From Segatella baroniae B14 (GTDB lineage: Bacteria > Bacteroidota > Bacteroidia > Bacteroidales > Bacteroidaceae), in the NCBI RefSeq assembly GCF_022024235.1, contig NZ_CP091800.1, positions 154,501 to 218,500 on the forward strand: DNA of 64,000 nucleotides, written 5' to 3'. A program made the translations under genes and the position numbers. Below the pieces are notes generated by a model. The model had not been told where the DNA came from, ran no database searches, and was given only the letters and a program-made list of their open reading frames with translations. Shown here in pieces: positions 8,635-16,629 of this stretch (position 1 is its first letter; the number at the start of each line of letters is the position of its first letter).

Positions 8635-8701
8635 TTGTACACAGAAATCTTTTTCTGAAGTGTCGTTTTGCAATGCTTGTGTACAAACGAGTTAAACTCG
8701 T
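8635..8701. repeat. Inverted repeat and perfect palindrome
   Basis: TTGTACACA (8635-8643) pairs with TGTGTACAA (8678-8686). Directly after it ACGAGTTAAACTCGT (8687-8701) is a perfect 15-nt palindrome with one central base. The function is unknown. It is close enough to the partition genes to be a candidate protein-binding site. Confidence 0.45.
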
Positions 8702-8807
8702 AGCAAAGGCACACAATTTCTATCTTACTCCAAAATGGAATGAAAAAACGTATTGCTGATGCGATAAAAGTGCGTCCAAGTACCAAGATGATTTCAATAT
8801 CCAGATT

Positions 8808-9419
8808 TTATAGCTGTTTCCATGCTTTATTTTGTTCAAGTTGATTAGAAACAACGAGTTCTGCTATCAGCCCCATTTTTCTCCCAGCTTCTACATTTTC
8901 AACCCTATCGTCTAGATAAAGCGTCTCTTCCGGTTGAATGCCGGTTGATAAAATCATTTGTCGGTAAATATCCGCATCAGGTTTCGCCACATGCATAGCA
9001 TACGACAAAAAAACATCATCAAAGCAATCTTCTACATGCATACCCAGTTCTTCAATTTGCCTAACACACGTGCGCCATAGCGTTTCGTTGATATTACTTA
9101 ATACAAATACCTTATATTTCTTGCGTAACTTTCTTATTTTTAGCAGTCTTTCCTTCGGTAATTCACCAGCTAGGATATTTACTACCCCCTGAAGTTGTGC
9201 CATTGATACCCGTTTACCACATAGTGCCAGCATCTCTTGCATTACCTCGTCAGTTGGGCGAATACCGTTGATATATTCATCCATTAATCGCTTTATTCTG
9301 CGATGATACCACAGTTGCTTCCATATCGGCACATGCAGGTCCCTAAATGCCTGCTTAATCATCTCGTTGTAGACGTTTACCACCACGCCACCATAATCTA
9401 GTATGATGTTTTTAATCAT
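8808..9419 (-). CDS. HAD-superfamily hydrolase (subfamily IA/YihX-like)
   Basis: A 203-residue protein with all four HAD motifs: ILDYGGVV with nucleophile D8, VLSNIN near 106 (motif II Ser), AKPD near 148 (motif III Lys), and LYLDDRVENVEAG near 166 (motif IV Asp pair). An all-alpha cap between motifs I and II gives the subfamily IA layout. Such enzymes are usually small-molecule phosphatases; the substrate cannot be read from sequence. It is monocistronic, with a TATCTTTG -7 box on the minus strand at 9472-9465. The second motif I Asp is Gly, as in many FDLGGV-type members. Confidence 0.85.
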   Translation of the reverse strand: MIKNIILDYGGVVVNVYNEMIKQAFRDLHVPIWKQLWYHRRIKRLMDEYINGIRPTDEVMQEMLALCGKRVSMAQLQGVVNILAGELPKERLLKIRKLRKKYKVFVLSNINETLWRTCVRQIEELGMHVEDCFDDVFLSYAMHVAKPDADIYRQMILSTGIQPEETLYLDDRVENVEAGRKMGLIAELVVSNQLEQNKAWKQL

Positions 9420-9464
9420 ATAGTATTGTAATTATAATATATCGTTTCGTTAATAATTTGTTGA

Positions 9465-9472
9465 CAAAGATA
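9465..9472 (-). promoter_or_regulatory. -7 box for the HAD hydrolase gene
   Basis: Minus-strand TATCTTTG fits TAnnTTTG and lies 46-53 bp upstream of the ATG at 9419. Confidence 0.5.
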
Positions 9473-9671
9473 GTATATTTTGACGGTAAAGTCACAAAAA
9501 TTATTTGTTAAAGCCACGATATTTAGTTAACAACTGAAGGAATGTGAATCTTAACCTTATTTTATGGTGACAAAAAAGCTTTCCGTGACGTCTTATCAAC
9601 AAGAAATATCGATTATCATAACGTTCAGATACCGATAATTTCTGATATTTTGACTTTCATCAAGAATTATA

Positions 9672-10085
9672 ATGTTTCAGCAAATACAATTATTTTTAAA
9701 GCCGCGTTGTAGAGGATTTCATCTTGTTACGAGTGAAATTCTCTCACAATTGCCAACGCTCCCTAAAGTGGGATTGCTTCATCTTTTTATTCAGCATACC
9801 AGTTGTGGATTAAGTCTCAATGAGAATTATGATCCGGATGTACGTGTTGATATGGAGACCATTTTCGATCGGCTTGTCCCAGATGGGCATCCCTCATATG
9901 TGCATACCCTAGAAGGGCCTGATGACATGGCCGCACATGCTAAGTCTTCATTAGTTGGTGCATCTCTGACAATTCCGATAACAGATGGTCGACTCAACTT
10001 AGGTACCTGGCAAGGCATTTATCTCTGTGAATTTCGTAATGAAGGAGGGCAGCGCAAAATTATTGCCACGATTATGGGAGAATAG
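9672..10085 (+). CDS. YjbQ-family protein (UPF0047)
   Basis: A 137-residue protein covering the whole YjbQ fold. The signature LLHLFIQHTSCGLSLNENYD (about 35-54), the pattern LEGPDDMAAHAKSSLVG (about 82-98) and LGTWQGIYLCEFR near the end are diagnostic. The HTS, N and DD/H residues form the putative metal/phosphate site of the trimer. Members of this family have weak thiamine-phosphate-synthase-like activity and the true role is uncertain. It stands alone; a short hairpin follows at 10101-10136. Confidence 0.9.
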   Translation: MFQQIQLFLKPRCRGFHLVTSEILSQLPTLPKVGLLHLFIQHTSCGLSLNENYDPDVRVDMETIFDRLVPDGHPSYVHTLEGPDDMAAHAKSSLVGASLTIPITDGRLNLGTWQGIYLCEFRNEGGQRKIIATIMGE

Positions 10086-10100
10086 ATAATGCCCAAATAG

Positions 10101-10136
10101 AGGTCGCTAAAGATAGATTCCTTACCATGGCGACCT
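10101..10136 (+). terminator. Probable terminator after yjbQ
   Basis: AGGTCGC (10101-10107) pairs with GCGACCT (10130-10136), followed by an A+T-rich, T-containing tract. The 22-nt loop is long, so it is a weak candidate. Confidence 0.45.
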
Positions 10137-10214
10137 ATTATTTAGTATTTCTTCGATTTTGCGATTTTTTCGGTCAATATGTATTTTTGCAACCCAGTTG
10201 CAAGCTATAGTCAG

Positions 10215-10222
10215 TATCTTTG
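10215..10222 (+). promoter_or_regulatory. -7 box for the P-type ATPase gene
   Basis: TATCTTTG fits TAnnTTTG and lies 26 bp before the chosen start at 10248. This argues against an upstream in-frame start at 10179. Confidence 0.5.
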
Positions 10223-10247
10223 CCCCAGAAATCAAAAAATCGAAAAT

Positions 10248-12137
10248 ATGAATAAAAAACTCATTCGGATTATTGTTTCGAGCGTGCTTTTGGCAATATG
10301 CGCGTTTATCGAACATACCCAGCATTTGCCGGTATGGCAATTACTAATCCTTTATCTCGTACCCTTCCTTGTAGCAGGTTATGATGTTATAGCAGAAGCA
10401 CTTGAAGGAATCATGGAGGGAGAACCCTTCAATGAAGATTTTCTGATGTGTGTAGCTACCATTGGAGCCCTCTTTATCGGTTTTCTTCCTGGCGCAGAAA
10501 CAGAATTTGCAGAAGCAGTCTTCGTTATGCTTTTCTTCCAGATTGGTGAACTTTTCGAAGATTACGCTGAAGATAAGAGTCGTGACAGTATTCTGGAACT
10601 GATGAATATCAATCCCGATGTAGCGCACGTCATGCAAGATGGCCAACTGACTACTTGTTCTCCGGAACAGGTGAATGTGGGTGATATTATAGTGATACAG
10701 CCAGGCGAAATGGTTCCTCTCGATGGTAAGGTAATTGAGGGCAGATCCAGTCTGAATACAGCAGCACTTACTGGTGAGAGTCTTCCTCGCGAAGTCGATT
10801 TGGGTGATGAGGTTATCTCGGGCTGTATCAATCTTTCTGGCGTTCTCCAGGTGAAGGTACTCAAGCAGTACGGACAGTCTACGGCTCAGAAGATTATCAA
10901 TTTGGTGGAGAATGCTTCAGAACGAAAATCGAAGAGCGAAACTTTTATCGCCCGATTTGCCCATGTCTATACGCCGATAGTGGTGTTCGCTGCTATAGCT
11001 TTAGCTTTTATTCCACCGATATTCTCCGGTCATTTTGCTGAGAGTTTTCCAGCATGGCTTGGTCGGGCACTTACCTTCTTGGTCGTATCTTGTCCTTGTG
11101 CATTGGTCATCTCAGTTCCGTTAACCTTCTTTGCTGGTATCGGCGGTGCATCGCGTCAGGGTGTGCTCATCAAGGGAGGCAACTATATGGATACCTTAGC
11201 CAAACTTCGCATGGTGGTATTTGATAAGACGGGTACGCTTACAGAGGGAAAATTCTCGGTTACGGATATCCATCCAGAAAAGATCAGTAAAGACGAACTG
11301 CTTCATCTGGCCGCTCATGTAGAGCGTTATTCTACGCATCCGATAGCACAGTCACTCCGATTAGCTTATGGACATGAGGATGATAATTGTGAGGTGTCTG
11401 AAGTCGAGGAAATGGCTGGGCATGGTGTTCGTGCTTGCATTAATGGTAAACAGGTATGTGTGGGTAATCGTAAGATGCTCGACGATATGGGTATTAAGAC
11501 CGATACTTGTAAACGGTGTATAGACCAAGTTGCTACCGAAGTACATGTGGTTATTGATGGTGAATATGCCGGACATATTTTGGTGGCTGATTTGGTGAAA
11601 AAGGATACTGTAGAAGCTATTCAGATGTTGAAAAAGGCGGGGATAGATCGTCTTGTCATGCTCACGGGTGATAAAGAAAATGTCGCCAAACAAGTAGCTG
11701 ACAGTATTGGTATGGACGAATACCATGCCGAACTGTTGCCGGTCGATAAGGTTAAGATTGTAGAAAAACTGTTGAATCATTCTTCTGTGGAGCATCGCGG
11801 AACGTTAGCTTTTGTTGGCGATGGAATAAATGATGCACCAGTATTGGCTCGCGCAGATGTCGGTATCGCCATGGGAGCCCTTGGATCAGATGCAGCTATC
11901 GAGGCTGCAGATGTCGTACTGATGGACGATAAACCATCTAAAATCGAGACGGCTATCCGTATAGCCAGAAGAACAATCGGCATCGCACGCCAGAATGTAG
12001 GTTTTGCGATAGGGGTGAAGATAGCCGTACTTATTCTTGCAGCAGTGGGGGTGGCCACGATGTGGATGGCTGTTTTTGCAGATGTTGGTGTTATGGTTTT
12101 AGCCGTTCTTAATGCGATGCGTGCTATGAAAAAATAG
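10248..12137 (+). CDS. Heavy-metal-translocating P1B-type ATPase (ZntA/CadA-like)
   Basis: A 629-residue membrane pump. The metal-site motif SCPCALVIS lies at about 281-289 in a transmembrane helix, the phosphorylation loop DKTGTLT starts at D326, TGES lies in the actuator domain, an HP dipeptide (STHP) in the nucleotide domain, and GDGINDAP at about 524. The CPC motif indicates soft or transition metals such as Zn, Cd or Pb; I see no basis to choose. It lacks an N-terminal heavy-metal-binding (HMA) domain and begins straight into helices. The start at 10248 follows a -7 box; the upstream in-frame ATG at 10179 would precede the transcript. A strong terminator follows. Confidence 0.93.
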   Translation: MNKKLIRIIVSSVLLAICAFIEHTQHLPVWQLLILYLVPFLVAGYDVIAEALEGIMEGEPFNEDFLMCVATIGALFIGFLPGAETEFAEAVFVMLFFQIGELFEDYAEDKSRDSILELMNINPDVAHVMQDGQLTTCSPEQVNVGDIIVIQPGEMVPLDGKVIEGRSSLNTAALTGESLPREVDLGDEVISGCINLSGVLQVKVLKQYGQSTAQKIINLVENASERKSKSETFIARFAHVYTPIVVFAAIALAFIPPIFSGHFAESFPAWLGRALTFLVVSCPCALVISVPLTFFAGIGGASRQGVLIKGGNYMDTLAKLRMVVFDKTGTLTEGKFSVTDIHPEKISKDELLHLAAHVERYSTHPIAQSLRLAYGHEDDNCEVSEVEEMAGHGVRACINGKQVCVGNRKMLDDMGIKTDTCKRCIDQVATEVHVVIDGEYAGHILVADLVKKDTVEAIQMLKKAGIDRLVMLTGDKENVAKQVADSIGMDEYHAELLPVDKVKIVEKLLNHSSVEHRGTLAFVGDGINDAPVLARADVGIAMGALGSDAAIEAADVVLMDDKPSKIETAIRIARRTIGIARQNVGFAIGVKIAVLILAAVGVATMWMAVFADVGVMVLAVLNAMRAMKK

Positions 12138-12140
12138 TAA

Positions 12141-12176
12141 AAAACCAGCTATGGATGACTCGCCTTAGCTGGTTTT
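12141..12176 (+). terminator. Rho-independent terminator after the P-type ATPase
   Basis: AAAACCAGCTA (12141-12151) pairs perfectly with TAGCTGGTTTT (12166-12176) and is followed by TT. The 14-nt loop is moderate. Confidence 0.8.
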
Positions 12177-12179
12177 TTG

Positions 12180-12187
12180 TATCTTTG
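12180..12187 (+). promoter_or_regulatory. -7 box for inositol-phosphate synthase
   Basis: TATCTTTG fits TAnnTTTG. It lies directly after the terminator stem and 59 bp before the ATG at 12247. Confidence 0.55.
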
Positions 12188-12246
12188 CATTCTGTATAAA
12201 AACAAACTGAAATTATAAACCATAAACCGAATAATTATAATTCATC

Positions 12247-13554
12247 ATGTTACAATCTAATGTTAAACCAGCTGAAGGAAAGTTGGGTATCCTCGTTGTA
12301 GGATGTGGTGCCGTATCTACCACTTTCATGACTGGTGTTTTGATGGCAAGAAAGGGCCTGGCTAAGCCTGTAGGCTCAATGACGCAATACGACAAAATAA
12401 GAGTAGGCAAAGGCTCTGACAAAAAATATCTTTCTTATAGTGAAATTGTGCCATTGGCCGATCTTAAAGATATCGTTTTTGGTACATGGGATGTTTATCC
12501 TCAGAATGCGTATCAGGCAGCTATGTATGCCGAGGTACTCAAGGAGAAAGATATTAACCCTGTACGCGAAGAACTTGAGAAAATAGTGCCAATGAAGGCC
12601 GCATTTGATAAGAATTATGCGAAGCGTCTGGATGGTGACAATGTGAAGGATTGTGCGACAAGATGGGATATGATGGAGGCTTTGCGCCAAGATATCCGAG
12701 AATTTAAAGCTGCTAACCATTGTGCACGTATTGTTGTTATCTGGTCGGCTTCTACCGAGATCTATGTACCTTATAATGAGCAGTATCATGGTTCGCTTGC
12801 TCAGCTCGAAGCTGCTATGAAGGCTAACGATCGTGAACATGTGGCTCCTTCGATGTGTTATGCTTATGCTGCATTGATGGAAGGTGCTCCTTTTATTATG
12901 GGTGCTCCAAATACTACGGTCGATATCCCTGCTATGTGGGAATTAGCAGAAAAGACTAAACTTCCTATTTGTGGTAAAGATTTCAAGACTGGTCAGACAT
13001 TGGTTAAGAGTGGTTTCGCACCAATCTTCAGTACCCGTTGTTTAGGTGTCAATGGCTGGTTCTCTACTAATATTCTTGGTAATCGAGATGGTTTGGTTCT
13101 TGACGAGCCTGCCAATTTCCATACGAAGGAAGTTTCAAAACTGTCTACTCTTGAGACCATCTTAAAAGCAGAAGAGCAGCCAGATCTTTATGGTGATATT
13201 TATCATAAAGTACGTATTAACTATTATCCACCTCGCAATGATAATAAGGAGAGTTGGGATAATATAGATATTTTCGGCTGGATGGAATATCCAATGCAGA
13301 TTAAGATTAATTTCCTCTGTCGTGATAGTATACTTGCAGCCCCATTGCTGCTCGACCTCTGTTTGCTTTCCGATCTAGCAGCCCGTGCTGGCAAGTTTGG
13401 CATCCAGCGTTTCCTGAGTTTCTTCCTCAAGAGTCCTATGCACGATTTTACGAAGGGCGAACAAGCGGTCAACAATCTGTATCAACAGTATACGATGTTG
13501 AAGAATGCTATCCGAGAAATGGGTGGCTATGAGGCTGATGAGGAAATCGACTAA
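12247..13554 (+). CDS. Inositol-3-phosphate synthase (myo-inositol-1-phosphate synthase)
   Basis: A 435-residue NAD-dependent isomerase that converts glucose 6-phosphate to inositol phosphate. The N-terminal dinucleotide-binding motif is GILVVGCGAVSTTFMTG (about 10-26). NTTVDIPAMWELAEKTKLPI and GKDFKTGQT (about 223-250) match the active-site region of the INO1 family, and the NILGNRDG segment near 276 is also characteristic. In Bacteroides this enzyme supplies inositol for inositol sphingolipids. No other lipid gene is nearby, so that role is inferred. Own promoter and convergent neighbour indicate a single-gene unit. Confidence 0.92.
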   Translation: MLQSNVKPAEGKLGILVVGCGAVSTTFMTGVLMARKGLAKPVGSMTQYDKIRVGKGSDKKYLSYSEIVPLADLKDIVFGTWDVYPQNAYQAAMYAEVLKEKDINPVREELEKIVPMKAAFDKNYAKRLDGDNVKDCATRWDMMEALRQDIREFKAANHCARIVVIWSASTEIYVPYNEQYHGSLAQLEAAMKANDREHVAPSMCYAYAALMEGAPFIMGAPNTTVDIPAMWELAEKTKLPICGKDFKTGQTLVKSGFAPIFSTRCLGVNGWFSTNILGNRDGLVLDEPANFHTKEVSKLSTLETILKAEEQPDLYGDIYHKVRINYYPPRNDNKESWDNIDIFGWMEYPMQIKINFLCRDSILAAPLLLDLCLLSDLAARAGKFGIQRFLSFFLKSPMHDFTKGEQAVNNLYQQYTMLKNAIREMGGYEADEEID

Positions 13555-13588
13555 TTCGACAACCGATATCGGTTATCTTTCATGATAC

Positions 13589-13661
13589 TTTGCGTCTTTG
13601 TATTTGCTTTGCTGAAAATATGTTGGTGTATTATTTCAAGCAAAGAGCACAAAGACGCAAA
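13589..13661. terminator. Bidirectional terminator built of repeat-like sequence
   Basis: TTTGCGTCTTTGT (13589-13601) pairs perfectly with ACAAAGACGCAAA (13649-13661), and an extra TTTGCTT/AAGCAAA pair lies inside. It separates two convergent genes. The sequence belongs to the same family as the repeats around 29.6-30.4 kb. Confidence 0.65.
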
Positions 13662-13683
13662 ATTTTTATTCTTTTGATCATGT

Positions 13684-14955
13684 TTATTCTGTCATAGCAT
13701 GTGCTGCGACATATGCCATAGACCAAGCAGCCTGCAGGTTGAACCCTCCAGTTATTGCATCCACATCGGTAACTTCACCGGCAAAGTGGAGCCCAGGATG
13801 GTTTTTCGCCTCAAGGGTCTTGTGCTTGAGCGAACTAAGCGAAACACCTCCGCTGGTTACAAATTCATCTTTAAAGCGATTTTTGCCAGTAACATGATAG
13901 ATATCGTTAGTTAGGGTGTTGATAAGTCTGTTGATATCTTTATTGCTTAACTCCTTCCATCGCATATCGACAGACAAGTTAGCACGCATCAGCAGATGCT
14001 CCCAAAGTCGGGCATTGAAGGCTTCAGGATATACGCTTGTAAGCTTCTTGTCGCGATGTTTGAGTGAAAGTTCGTGAAGCGAGAGCATGATAGTTTCTTG
14101 GTCGTCAGTAAGCCATCGTATGCTGATATCGGTTACATAGTTTTGCTCGGCTAAGATACGGGCTCCATAAGCTGATAGTTTCAGAGCTGCAGGTCCGCTT
14201 ATTCCCCAATGAGTAATCAATAAAGCGCCTTCAGCCTTGAGTTTAGTGCCGGGTAGAAAGACAATAGCATCTTTCACCACAGTACCCATTAAACTCTTAA
14301 GATGTTCATCACTCAGATTAAACGAGAACAGGCTTGGATGTGAAGGGATAATCTCGAGATCAAGATCCTGAAGCATGCGATAACCAGATCCGGTTGGGTG
14401 GCCTCCTGTTGTAACCAATACTTTATCAGCTTTCATTTCGCCTCTATTGGTCTTTACGCAAAATCCTGTAGGTGAATTGCTTACAGCACTTGCAGAAGAA
14501 TCACTATTGCCATCAGTTTTTTGATTCGATAAATCGATAATATGGTCTACCTGAGTATCAGTCAGAAGTTTAACGCCAAGGTTTTTCATTTCCCGCGTAA
14601 GGTAGTTAACGATTTCCATGGCATCTTGTGATGCTGGGAAAACGCATTCATCCTCCTGGGTAATCAGTCGGATACCGTTATCCTCAAACCATTGATAAGC
14701 ATCTTCGTGTGAAAAATGATGAAAGAGTTTTTTCATCAATCTGAATCCACGTGGATACACTTGTTCTAGACTCTTTACCTGCGCAAAGGAATTAGTAAGA
14801 TTACATCGCCCCCCTCCCGTAATGGCCACTTTTGCCAAAGGACGTTTCAACTTTTCGAGAACGGTAACTTGAGCCTCCGGACGAAGGCGTTTGATTTGGA
14901 TAGCAGCAAAGCATCCTGCTGCACCTGCTCCTATGATAATTATTTGTAGCGGCAT
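13684..14955 (-). CDS. FAD-dependent oxidoreductase, HI0933/YhiN family
   Basis: A 423-residue flavoprotein. IIIGAGAAGCFAAIQIK (about 5-21) is the Rossmann FAD motif. AITGGGRCNLTNS (about 44-56) is the hallmark of the HI0933 family, with VLVTTGGHP near 180 and a C-terminal FAGEVTDVDAITGGFNLQAA (about 391-410) that binds FAD again. The family is widespread and of unknown substrate. The six-G run here encodes the conserved GGG of the motif and so is not a candidate slippage site. A TACCTTTG -7 box lies upstream on the minus strand at 14992-14985. Confidence 0.92.
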   Translation of the reverse strand: MPLQIIIIGAGAAGCFAAIQIKRLRPEAQVTVLEKLKRPLAKVAITGGGRCNLTNSFAQVKSLEQVYPRGFRLMKKLFHHFSHEDAYQWFEDNGIRLITQEDECVFPASQDAMEIVNYLTREMKNLGVKLLTDTQVDHIIDLSNQKTDGNSDSSASAVSNSPTGFCVKTNRGEMKADKVLVTTGGHPTGSGYRMLQDLDLEIIPSHPSLFSFNLSDEHLKSLMGTVVKDAIVFLPGTKLKAEGALLITHWGISGPAALKLSAYGARILAEQNYVTDISIRWLTDDQETIMLSLHELSLKHRDKKLTSVYPEAFNARLWEHLLMRANLSVDMRWKELSNKDINRLINTLTNDIYHVTGKNRFKDEFVTSGGVSLSSLKHKTLEAKNHPGLHFAGEVTDVDAITGGFNLQAAWSMAYVAAHAMTE

Positions 14956-14984
14956 AAATATGATGTCGTTATTTCTTTTCTGTT

Positions 14985-14992
14985 CAAAGGTA
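14985..14992 (-). promoter_or_regulatory. -7 box for the YhiN-like gene
   Basis: Minus-strand TACCTTTG fits TAnnTTTG and lies 30 bp upstream of the ATG at 14955. Confidence 0.5.
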
Positions 14993-15067
14993 CAAAAAAA
15001 ATAAGAAGAGATAAGGTTCCTGCTTATTTTTTATGGGTATTCTCAGTATATCCTTCTCCTTTTTTCG

Positions 15068-15075
15068 TATATTTG
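15068..15075 (+). promoter_or_regulatory. -7 box for crcB
   Basis: TATATTTG fits TAnnTTTG, 48 bp before the crcB ATG. I looked for a fluoride-riboswitch core in the short leader and did not see one. Confidence 0.45.
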
Positions 15076-15122
15076 CAGAATAAGGTCTGTATTTAATAGA
15101 TCTACTCAAACAGACATAAACA

Positions 15123-15503
15123 ATGATAAAAGACTTCATACTCGTAGGAATCGGTAGTTTTGTGGGAGGCGGTATGCGCTTTCTTGTATCTAAGTGGGTA
15201 CAGTCGCTCACGTTGCTCAGTTTTCCTTTTGGCACATTTGCCGTCAACGTACTTGGTTGCCTTATTATCGGCTTTCTCTCAGGACAGTCGTGGGGTGGCA
15301 GCATGATGACGCCAAACACCAAATTGATTCTCACGACAGGATTTTGTGGTGGATTCACTACCTTTTCTACCTTTATGAATGAGAGCGGCCTGTTGATAAA
15401 AGATGAAAACTATTTCTACTTTGTATTCTATCTATTTGGCAGTCTAGCCTTAGGTTTGTTAGCCTTACTTTTCGGTCACTGGCTTGCCATTCGATTCCTT
15501 TAG
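15123..15503 (+). CDS. crcB: Fluoride channel CrcB/Fluc
   Basis: A 126-residue membrane protein with four predicted helices. GIGSFVGGGMRFLVSKW (about 8-24), GTFAVNVLGCLIIGFL (about 38-53) with the pore Asn, and GFCGGFTTFSTFMNE (about 74-88) with the Phe-box and the TTFST stretch are the Fluc hallmarks. It exports fluoride as a dual-topology dimer. It is followed closely by a DUF190 gene, a frequent partner. Confidence 0.93.
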   Translation: MIKDFILVGIGSFVGGGMRFLVSKWVQSLTLLSFPFGTFAVNVLGCLIIGFLSGQSWGGSMMTPNTKLILTTGFCGGFTTFSTFMNESGLLIKDENYFYFVFYLFGSLALGLLALLFGHWLAIRFL

Positions 15504-15522
15504 TGACTCAATACTTAATACT

Positions 15523-15855
15523 ATGAAACGACTACGATTTTATATGAGTAATACCGATACGATTCATCATGAATCACTTTATATGGTCATTGCTAAATGG
15601 GCGCAGGATGCGGGAATGAAGGGGTGTACCATTCTGTCTGGTGTAACAGGTTTTGGGTCTTCAAGTCAGTTACACAATAATAAATTTTGGGAACTCAATA
15701 TCAAGCATCCGATGGTAGTAGAAATCATAGACGAAGAGAGTAAGCTAAAAGCCTTTGTCCATGAGATCAAGTCGGATTTGAATTCCATGGGCAAGGGCTT
15801 TCTGATTACCCTGGAGCCTGTAGATATCTTAATGGATATCCAGGGTGCTCCTTAA
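15523..15855 (+). CDS. DUF190 family protein
   Basis: A 110-residue protein starting MKRLRFYMSNTDTIHHESLY. The DUF190 layout is clear: an N-terminal strand and HESLYMVIAKWAQDAGMKG helix, the GCTILSGVTGFGSSSQLH segment (about 36-53), then PMVVEIIDEESK and a C-terminal strand. ATG 15523 was chosen over an in-frame start at 15484 inside crcB, since family members begin at this point. The family is PII-like in fold and often adjoins crcB; its function is unknown. It converges with cpsB, 8 bp apart. Confidence 0.88.
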   Translation: MKRLRFYMSNTDTIHHESLYMVIAKWAQDAGMKGCTILSGVTGFGSSSQLHNNKFWELNIKHPMVVEIIDEESKLKAFVHEIKSDLNSMGKGFLITLEPVDILMDIQGAP

Positions 15856-15863
15856 TGTAGGTA

Positions 15864-16571
15864 CTAGGCGGTGATGCTTTTGATCTTGCGGATCATCTTG
15901 GGTGAAATTTTACGGTTTAGAATATGCTCTGCTGGTCGGAAAGAGTGAGTGTCGGTACCCGTCAAATTGTACATTTCGCGATTGAGCAGATGTTTTGCCT
16001 TCGTCTTGGCCTCTTGACCGTAAAAGCCAAAGAGAGAGGGAATATTCAGTTGCAACAGTACCCCCATTGCCTTGATTTCCCGATAATCTTTCATTTCCAT
16101 ATACATATACCGCTCTGGGTGTGCCAATACAGGCGTGTATCCATGGTCGATGATGTCATTCAGAATACGCTTCATACCCATCGGTGGATTGTAGTAAGAA
16201 GTTTCTACTAATACTTGATTTTGAGAGCCAAGGGTAAGAAGGTCTTCTTTAGCCAGACGATGCTGAAATTCATTATCAAGCATATTTTCTGCAGCCAGAT
16301 GCAATCGTATACGTGAATCTTTCACTTGCTCCTGTAATTGTTTATATTGATTTTTCAGATACGCTGTTTTGTTGGGAATCTCTTCCATGATATGTGGGGT
16401 TAGCCACACTTCCTTCATCCCCATCGTTTCCCAAAGCTTCAGTATTTTGTTCGTTTCGCATACTGCAGACACTCCATCATCTACCCCCGGTAATAGATGA
16501 CAGTGCCAGTTCGTCATGCCCTCTAGCAAATCGCTGTCGCACACTTTTATGTCATGAGATAGTAACCACAT
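15864..16571 (-). CDS. cpsB: PHP-type protein-tyrosine phosphatase, CpsB/YwqE family
   Basis: A 235-residue protein. The metal-binding PHP motifs are present: NWHCHLLPGVDDG (about 22-34), LTPHIMEE (about 57-64), HLAAEN near 94, VLAHPERY (about 152-159) and GTDTHS near 205. Proteins of this family remove phosphate from the tyrosine-rich tail of Wzc-like kinases and so regulate chain length and export. It lies 58 bp after the wzc stop on the same strand, as expected for wza-wzc-cpsB. Confidence 0.9.
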   Translation of the reverse strand: MWLLSHDIKVCDSDLLEGMTNWHCHLLPGVDDGVSAVCETNKILKLWETMGMKEVWLTPHIMEEIPNKTAYLKNQYKQLQEQVKDSRIRLHLAAENMLDNEFQHRLAKEDLLTLGSQNQVLVETSYYNPPMGMKRILNDIIDHGYTPVLAHPERYMYMEMKDYREIKAMGVLLQLNIPSLFGFYGQEAKTKAKHLLNREMYNLTGTDTHSFRPAEHILNRKISPKMIRKIKSITA

Positions 16572-16629
16572 ACATTACTCTAATTTTCATTTTTATCCTT
16601 TTATATACCTATCTTCTATTAGAGTCATC

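Larger units (their letters stand above)
7435..8807. other. Long gap after the partition genes
   Basis: No intact gene is credible here. Visible features are an inverted repeat GGTCGAA/TTCGACC (7481-7487, 7508-7514), an imperfect stem-loop around 7690-7722 (CTCGCTCAAA against TTTGAGAGCAAG), a possible gene remnant on the minus strand at 8111-8470, and palindromes at 8635-8701. A short minus-strand open frame at 8562-8786 has no recognisable features. Confidence 0.5.

Noticed and set aside
8562..8786. 74-codon frame on the minus strand
   Set aside because: No recognisable domain; it covers palindromic DNA and ends directly before the HAD gene. Too weak to call.
14809..14814. Six-C run (six G on the coding strand) in the YhiN-like gene as a slippage site
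   Set aside because: It encodes the conserved TGGGRCNLTN motif and is present for structural reasons; the frame is intact.
15076..15122. Fluoride riboswitch before crcB
   Set aside because: The leader after the -7 box is under 50 nt and shows none of the conserved crcB-motif core.
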